Positions 33,008-37,281 of a stretch of 37,281 bases of DNA are shown piece after piece. The notes beneath the pieces are model-generated. The model saw only the letters and a program-made list of their open reading frames with translations. It was not told the origin of the DNA and did no database searches. The stretch comes from Bradyrhizobium sp. GTDB taxonomy: Bacteria; Pseudomonadota; Alphaproteobacteria; Rhizobiales; Xanthobacteraceae. The position numbers were made by a program, and so were the translations under genes. The stretch is taken from NCBI RefSeq assembly GCF_030654605.1, contig NZ_JAURXB010000016.1, forward strand, positions 1 to 37,281, read 5' to 3'. Every line of letters starts with the position of its first letter. Position 1 is the stretch's first letter.

Positions 33008-34180
33008 TCAGGCGGCGAGTTCGCTATCCGCTGCCTGATACGATCCACCCATCCCCTGCAAAGGGTTGTCAGCGAAAACATAGCCGCCGCGATTCTGCTT
33101 GGCCCGGTAAAGCGCATCATCGGACCGCACCAGCAACGCCTCTACCGACTGGCCGTCGTCCGGTGACATCGCCACGCCGACGCTGACGCCGATCACGATG
33201 TCATGTCCGCCGATGTGATAGGGCGCGGAAACCGCGTCGCAGATCTGCTGGGCCCTGACTTCCACGTTGCGGCGATCGGAAGGTTGCTTCTGCGCCAGAA
33301 TGAATTCATCGCCGCCCATGCGAACGATCAAGTCACCGGGCCGTGCGATCGACCTCAAGCGTTCGGTGACCTGCTTGAGCAAGGCGTCGCCGACGGGATG
33401 GCCGAAACGATCGTTGGCGGCCTTGAAATGGTCGAGGTCGATAGCGTGAACCGCCACGCCTGTTCCCTGTCGTGCGACCATGTCAGCGAGGTCGGTATTC
33501 AGCACCGATCGATTGAAGACGCCCGTCATCGGGTCGAGACGCGCGAGCTGTTCGAACTGCTGCTTGAGCGTGATATGGCTGACGGTGGATTTGTGGGTCA
33601 GGCGGACCATTTCCATGCTGGCGACCAGATAGATCGCAAACAGCAGTCCAAGCCCGAAGTGACGGGCATCGGGCTGCATGAACGTCACCGCGATCACCGG
33701 CAGGCCTATTGCCAGCAAGGCGAGGATTGCGACACGAGGACAAAGCGAAAGCCGTGCGACCACGCCGGCGCCAAAGCCGAAGCCGATGCCGATCGCCATG
33801 ACCGTGCAAAGGGCGTCGTCCAGGATCATGCTGCGGGCGGCGAACAGGCCGAGGATCAGGGCCGAGATGAAGCTGCCGGTCGTATAGCGCCGTTCCCAGA
33901 TGGCCGCTTCGGTGCGGTCGAGCGGCGAAGACCCGGCGGCACGGCGCCGGTAGGCCTGGACGCCAAGGACGCGCACCACCGCGACGACCACGCCGGCGAC
34001 TGTGAGGATCGCGGTCGTGAGGTCGCCGGTCTGCCACGCGGTAATGCCGCCGACGATCGCCTGCGACAACCCCACAAACACGATCGGAACCAGCGTGCCA
34101 TAGAGCGTCGCCATGACCTCGAAACGGACGGCATCGGAAACGCCGTCGTCCTTTGGAAAAAGTCTGTTTGCTGAAAACAT
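33008..34180 (-). CDS. Membrane diguanylate cyclase (GGDEF)
   Basis: A 390-residue protein with five to six N-terminal membrane helices (about 20-195) and a GGDEF domain (about 215-370). The active site GGDEF (289-293) is intact, and an inhibitory I-site RPGD (280-283) lies five residues before it, so c-di-GMP synthesis with product feedback is expected. No EAL domain is present. The ATG at 34180 was chosen at the start of the membrane part; its ribosome binding site is poor and the frame is open to 34315. Confidence 0.9.
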   Translation of the reverse strand: MFSANRLFPKDDGVSDAVRFEVMATLYGTLVPIVFVGLSQAIVGGITAWQTGDLTTAILTVAGVVVAVVRVLGVQAYRRRAAGSSPLDRTEAAIWERRYTTGSFISALILGLFAARSMILDDALCTVMAIGIGFGFGAGVVARLSLCPRVAILALLAIGLPVIAVTFMQPDARHFGLGLLFAIYLVASMEMVRLTHKSTVSHITLKQQFEQLARLDPMTGVFNRSVLNTDLADMVARQGTGVAVHAIDLDHFKAANDRFGHPVGDALLKQVTERLRSIARPGDLIVRMGGDEFILAQKQPSDRRNVEVRAQQICDAVSAPYHIGGHDIVIGVSVGVAMSPDDGQSVEALLVRSDDALYRAKQNRGGYVFADNPLQGMGGSYQAADSELAA

Positions 34181-34492
34181 GTTGCCCCCGAATCCTCTTG
34201 GGGACACTAGGGTAAACCCGTAAAAGCCCGGCCCTGCGGATCCCTCGATTTTATCGATCGCAATCAGGTCCGCGTTAACTACGCTCCCTCGCCGGAATAC
34301 TACACGTAATTCCACGCCCTCGCCGCCGCTGCGCGCAAGCCTGGTCGATAGCGGGGCCGGCGGGAAGTGGGGCCGGTCGAAGGAGCCGTATTCGTCGCAC
34401 CCGTGGGAGTCCGCACGTGACTTATCGGCACGTGACTTATCAGGTGACTTGCCCGTTCCTTACCCTCTAGGATGCGCGTCCGGAGGGCTGCC
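34181..34492. other. Intergenic region between divergent GGDEF and SDR genes, with direct repeats
   Basis: A 312-base space with no supported gene. It contains GCACGTGACTTATC twice in tandem (34413-34426 and 34428-34441) with a 15-base period, followed by a partial third copy AGGTGACTT (34442-34450). These lie 43-80 nt before the SDR start and could be activator sites. Confidence 0.5.
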
Positions 34493-35251
34493 GTGAACAA
34501 TGCGATTTATCCAGGTCTCAAGGACAAGGTGGTTTTCATTTCCGGCGGCGCCAGCGGCATCGGCGAATCCATCGTGCGGCACTTTGCCGAGCAAGGCTGC
34601 AAGGTCGGCTTCGTCGACATTGCCGACGACGCCGCCCGGACGCTGATCGCCGACATCGGGCCAACAGCCCGGCTGCATTACGAGCATTGCGACGTCACCG
34701 ATATCGCGGCGCTGAAGCAGGCCATTGATGCGGTGCGCAAAGCGCTCGGCCCGATCACCATCCTGGTGAACAACGCGGCCCACGATCAACGGCACACGAT
34801 CGACGAAGTCACGCCTGAATTCTGGGACAATCGGCTTGCCGTCAACCTCAAGCACCAGTTCTTTGCGGCGCAGGCGGTCTATCCCGACATGAAAGCCGCC
34901 GGCGGCGGCGCGATCATCAATTATTCGTCGAGCGCATGGATGACCGCAACGGCCAATCTTGCGATCTATTCAACCGCGAAAGCGGGCGTGCTGGGCCTGA
35001 CGAAATCGCTGGCGCGCGACCTTGGCGTCCACAATATCCGCGTCAACGCCGTGATCCCGGGCTGGATCATGACCCAGCGCCAGCTCGACCTCTGGCTGAC
35101 GCCGGAGGCTGAAAAAGGCCTGATGGAGCGGCAATGCCTGAAGCACAAGCTCTATCCGGCCGATTGCGCGCGGATGACCTTGTTTCTGGCCTCGGACGAC
35201 GCGTCGGGCCTGACAAGTCAAAGTTTTGTCGTGGATGGCGGCAGGCTCTAG
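34493..35251 (+). CDS. Short-chain dehydrogenase/reductase (SDR)
   Basis: A 252-residue classical SDR. The nucleotide-binding motif GGASGIG follows strand 1, NNAA marks strand 4, and the catalytic Ser and YSTAK (Tyr-x-x-x-Lys) are present. It oxidises or reduces an alcohol/ketone with NAD(P). The start is the GTG at 34493, with GGAGGG 5-6 nt upstream; an ATG at 34472 would add seven residues. Its substrate is unknown. Confidence 0.9.
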   Translation: MNNAIYPGLKDKVVFISGGASGIGESIVRHFAEQGCKVGFVDIADDAARTLIADIGPTARLHYEHCDVTDIAALKQAIDAVRKALGPITILVNNAAHDQRHTIDEVTPEFWDNRLAVNLKHQFFAAQAVYPDMKAAGGGAIINYSSSAWMTATANLAIYSTAKAGVLGLTKSLARDLGVHNIRVNAVIPGWIMTQRQLDLWLTPEAEKGLMERQCLKHKLYPADCARMTLFLASDDASGLTSQSFVVDGGRL

Positions 35252-35275
35252 AATTGGGCCCGAAGGGGGTCCTGC

Positions 35276-35611
35276 TCAGTCTGCGGCCTTATGCTCGCCG
35301 TCACCGATCACGCCGAATTCCGTGACCGGCACGATCCAGTAAACCAGTCTGGTTCCCGCGAACGCCGTCCTGATCCGGACGAGCAATTGCGAAGCATCCT
35401 GCCTTTCCAGAATGATCCGCACCAGCACCTCGTCGGCATGACCCTTCACCTGTTCGGCCGTCGACTGCAACCGGACCGAAGGCCCATGACCGGCAGCGTC
35501 GGATGCGGTGAATCCGGATACCAGATCGCGCTGCTCGCCGAGATAGTCGAACAGCTCTTCGCGAAGGCTGCGAGCCGCGATCAACATCAGGCATACCGGT
35601 TCGCTCGTCAT
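35276..35611 (-). CDS. DUF3240 family protein linked to RND pump
   Basis: A 111-residue cytoplasmic protein with the small ferredoxin-like PII-type fold of DUF3240 (strands CLMLIAARSLREELFDYL and VYWIVPVTEFGVIG are recognisable). Members are often encoded directly after heavy-metal RND transporter genes. The ATG overlaps the RND stop codon (ATGA), giving translational coupling. A metal-sensing or regulatory role is inferred from context. Confidence 0.8.
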   Translation of the reverse strand: MTSEPVCLMLIAARSLREELFDYLGEQRDLVSGFTASDAAGHGPSVRLQSTAEQVKGHADEVLVRIILERQDASQLLVRIRTAFAGTRLVYWIVPVTEFGVIGDGEHKAAD

Positions 35612-37281
35612 TTGACCGCCTTCGCAACCCCGCCGAACCGGCGATAGAGGATCGGCAGAAGGACCAGGGTCAACAGCGTCGACGACAGCAACCCGCCGAT
35701 CACCACGATGGCCAGCGGCTTCTGGATTTCAGATCCGGGACCAGACGCGAACAGCAACGGGACAAGTCCGAGCGCGGTAATGCTTGCGGTCATCAGCACC
35801 GGCCGCAGCCGGCGCCTGGCGCCCTCCACGACAATGCGATCCTCCGGGAGACCGTGGGCGCGCAACTGGTTGAAGTACGAGACCAGCACGACACCGTTCA
35901 GGACCGCGATACCGAGCAGCGCGATGAATCCGACCGACGCCGGAACCGACAGGTACTCGCCGGTCAGGACCAGCGCGAACACGCCGCCGATCAAGGCGAA
36001 GGGGATATTCACCAGCACCATCAGCGCCTGGCGGATCGAACCGAAGGTGGTGAAAAGCAGCACGAAGATGAGCCCAATGGCGACGGGAACGACGACCGAC
36101 AGGCGCGCGGCGGCGCGCTGCTGGTTCTCGAACTGGCCACCCCAAGTGAGCCGATACCCCTGCGGCAGCGCCAGTTCGGTGCCCACCTTCTGTTGTGCAG
36201 CCTCGACGAAACCAACCATGTCGCGTCCGCGAACATTGGTCCGCACCACGCTCATCCGGGCGCCGTCTTCACGGTCTATCTTGACGGGGCCGTCGACGCG
36301 ATGAATGCGGGCGACCTGGGAGAGCGCCACGTGCTGCCCCGACGCGAGCGTCAGGGGCAGATTTGGCAGCAAGGTGGGCGCCTCGCGGGTCTGCTCGCTG
36401 CCACGAAGCAGGATCGGGGTGCGGCGTCCCGCTTCCAGCGCGGTGCCGATGGTCCGGCCCTCGATCTGGGTGCGTAGCGAGGCGGCAATCGTATCCACCG
36501 CCAGACCGAGACGACCCGCCTCCAGCCGATTCACCGCGACCGTGTAGTATTGCGCGCCTTCGTTCAGCGTCGTGTACACATCCTCGGCTCCATCGATGCT
36601 GGACAGGATCGCAGACAGCCTGTTTGCTATCTCGTTCAGCTTGCCTATGTCGGGACCGAAGATCTTCACGGCGACGTCGCCGCGCACGCCGCTGATCATC
36701 TCCTGGACGCGCATGTCGATCGGTTGCGTGAAACCGAGCGAAAGTCCGGGAAAGTCATTGAGCACGTTGCGCAGCTGCTGAATCAGGGCGGCTTTGTCGG
36801 CCGTCTTCCGCTCCTCCGGCGGCTTCAGCACCAGAAACGTGTCGGTCTGATTGAGTCCCATCGGGTCGAGGCCGAGTTCGTCCGATCCGGTTCGAGCGAC
36901 GATTCCCGCGATGTCGGGAACGCCCGCAAGAATGGCAGCCTGCAGCCTGGTATTGATGGCATTTGCCTGGTCGAGATTGACCGACGGAATCGCCTCGACG
37001 CTGACGATGACGTCGCCTTCGTCCATGGTCGGCATGAACGTCTTGCCGAGCTGGGTGTAGGCAAAGCCCGCCGCAACCAGGGCCGCCACGGCGGCGACCA
37101 TCACCTTGCGTTCATTGGCCAGCGCCCAGTCGAGCGCAGGCGCATAGCCTCGCGAGGCAAGGCGGATCAGCCAGGGCTCCCGGTGCGGTGCCGCCTTGAG
37201 CAGGAACGAGGTCGCTACCGGAATGACCGTGAGCGCCAGCAACAGCGAGGCGGCCAGCGCAAAGATGATGGCGAGCGCCAC
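35608..37281 (-). CDS. Heavy-metal efflux RND transporter, CusA/CzcA family (C-terminal part; 5' end outside window)
   Basis: The last 557 residues of an RND pump of roughly 1,030-1,050 residues; the start lies beyond 37281. Visible are the end of the first membrane domain, the second periplasmic porter domain (FMPTMDEGDVIVSVEAIPSV, with the typical DEGD), and the second set of membrane helices ending GGLLSSTLLTLVLLPILYRR. CusA/CzcA pumps expel Cu, Ag, Co, Zn or Cd from the periplasm with proton exchange. Metal specificity cannot be judged from this fragment. Confidence 0.92.
   Translation of the reverse strand: MALAIIFALAASLLLALTVIPVATSFLLKAAPHREPWLIRLASRGYAPALDWALANERKVMVAAVAALVAAGFAYTQLGKTFMPTMDEGDVIVSVEAIPSVNLDQANAINTRLQAAILAGVPDIAGIVARTGSDELGLDPMGLNQTDTFLVLKPPEERKTADKAALIQQLRNVLNDFPGLSLGFTQPIDMRVQEMISGVRGDVAVKIFGPDIGKLNEIANRLSAILSSIDGAEDVYTTLNEGAQYYTVAVNRLEAGRLGLAVDTIAASLRTQIEGRTIGTALEAGRRTPILLRGSEQTREAPTLLPNLPLTLASGQHVALSQVARIHRVDGPVKIDREDGARMSVVRTNVRGRDMVGFVEAAQQKVGTELALPQGYRLTWGGQFENQQRAAARLSVVVPVAIGLIFVLLFTTFGSIRQALMVLVNIPFALIGGVFALVLTGEYLSVPASVGFIALLGIAVLNGVVLVSYFNQLRAHGLPEDRIVVEGARRRLRPVLMTASITALGLVPLLFASGPGSEIQKPLAIVVIGGLLSSTLLTLVLLPILYRRFGGVAKAVK

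Overview
The window is GC-rich chromosomal DNA from an alphaproteobacterium, very probably Bradyrhizobium or a close relative (Nitrobacteraceae). The FixL and FixK2 proteins match, from memory, the Bradyrhizobium japonicum proteins along most of their length, and the intergenic spaces carry the short palindromic repeats typical of this group. No tRNA, rRNA, transposase or CRISPR array was seen.

Region 1 (1-7747) is an accessory stretch of periplasmic and redox genes: a peroxiredoxin-like protein, a Met-rich small secreted protein, a DUF302 protein, a pyridine-nucleotide disulfide oxidoreductase lacking the usual C-terminal His/Glu pair, two secreted cupins, an MFS exporter, an FG-GAP repeat protein and a CGNR zinc-finger regulator. 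Two similar dyads (core ATAGC-N5-GCTAT) precede the DUF302 gene and the first cupin gene. Three copies of a 16-bp element surround the CGNR regulator promoter.

Region 2 (7981-16295, minus strand) holds fixNOQP and fixGHIS. These encode the high-affinity cbb3 cytochrome oxidase and its copper-delivery and assembly proteins. Region 3 (16457-19482, minus strand) is a three-gene Mla-type lipid transport operon whose last gene fuses an MCE domain to a PqiC-like domain. Region 4 (19676-23803) holds small membrane proteins, a phasin, two CBS-domain proteins and a universal stress protein.

Region 5 (23973-27416, plus strand) is the oxygen-sensing cascade fixL-fixJ-receiver-fixK2, with a triple FixJ-type half-site before fixK2. 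FixK-type boxes (TTG[A/C]-N6-[T/G]CAA) lie 63.5-65.5 nt upstream of the start codons of fixN, fixG, mlaE, the phasin gene and, with one mismatch, the usp gene. Another lies before the receiver gene. The window therefore reads as one low-oxygen regulon: FixL senses O2, FixJ activates fixK2, and FixK2 activates the oxidase genes and probably also a lipid transporter, a PHB-granule protein and a stress protein. The last three memberships are inferred from the sites.

Region 6 (27614-37281) is catabolic and miscellaneous: an alkylsulfatase, an acyl-CoA dehydrogenase, an IclR regulator, a Bug-type binding protein, a diguanylate cyclase, a short-chain dehydrogenase, and a DUF3240 gene with the end of a heavy-metal RND pump that runs off the window.

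A nearly identical 140-bp palindromic repeat occurs at 1-140 and, inverted, at 22327-22466. The two copies bracket regions 1 to 4 up to the CBS-BON gene and could allow inversion of about 22 kb.
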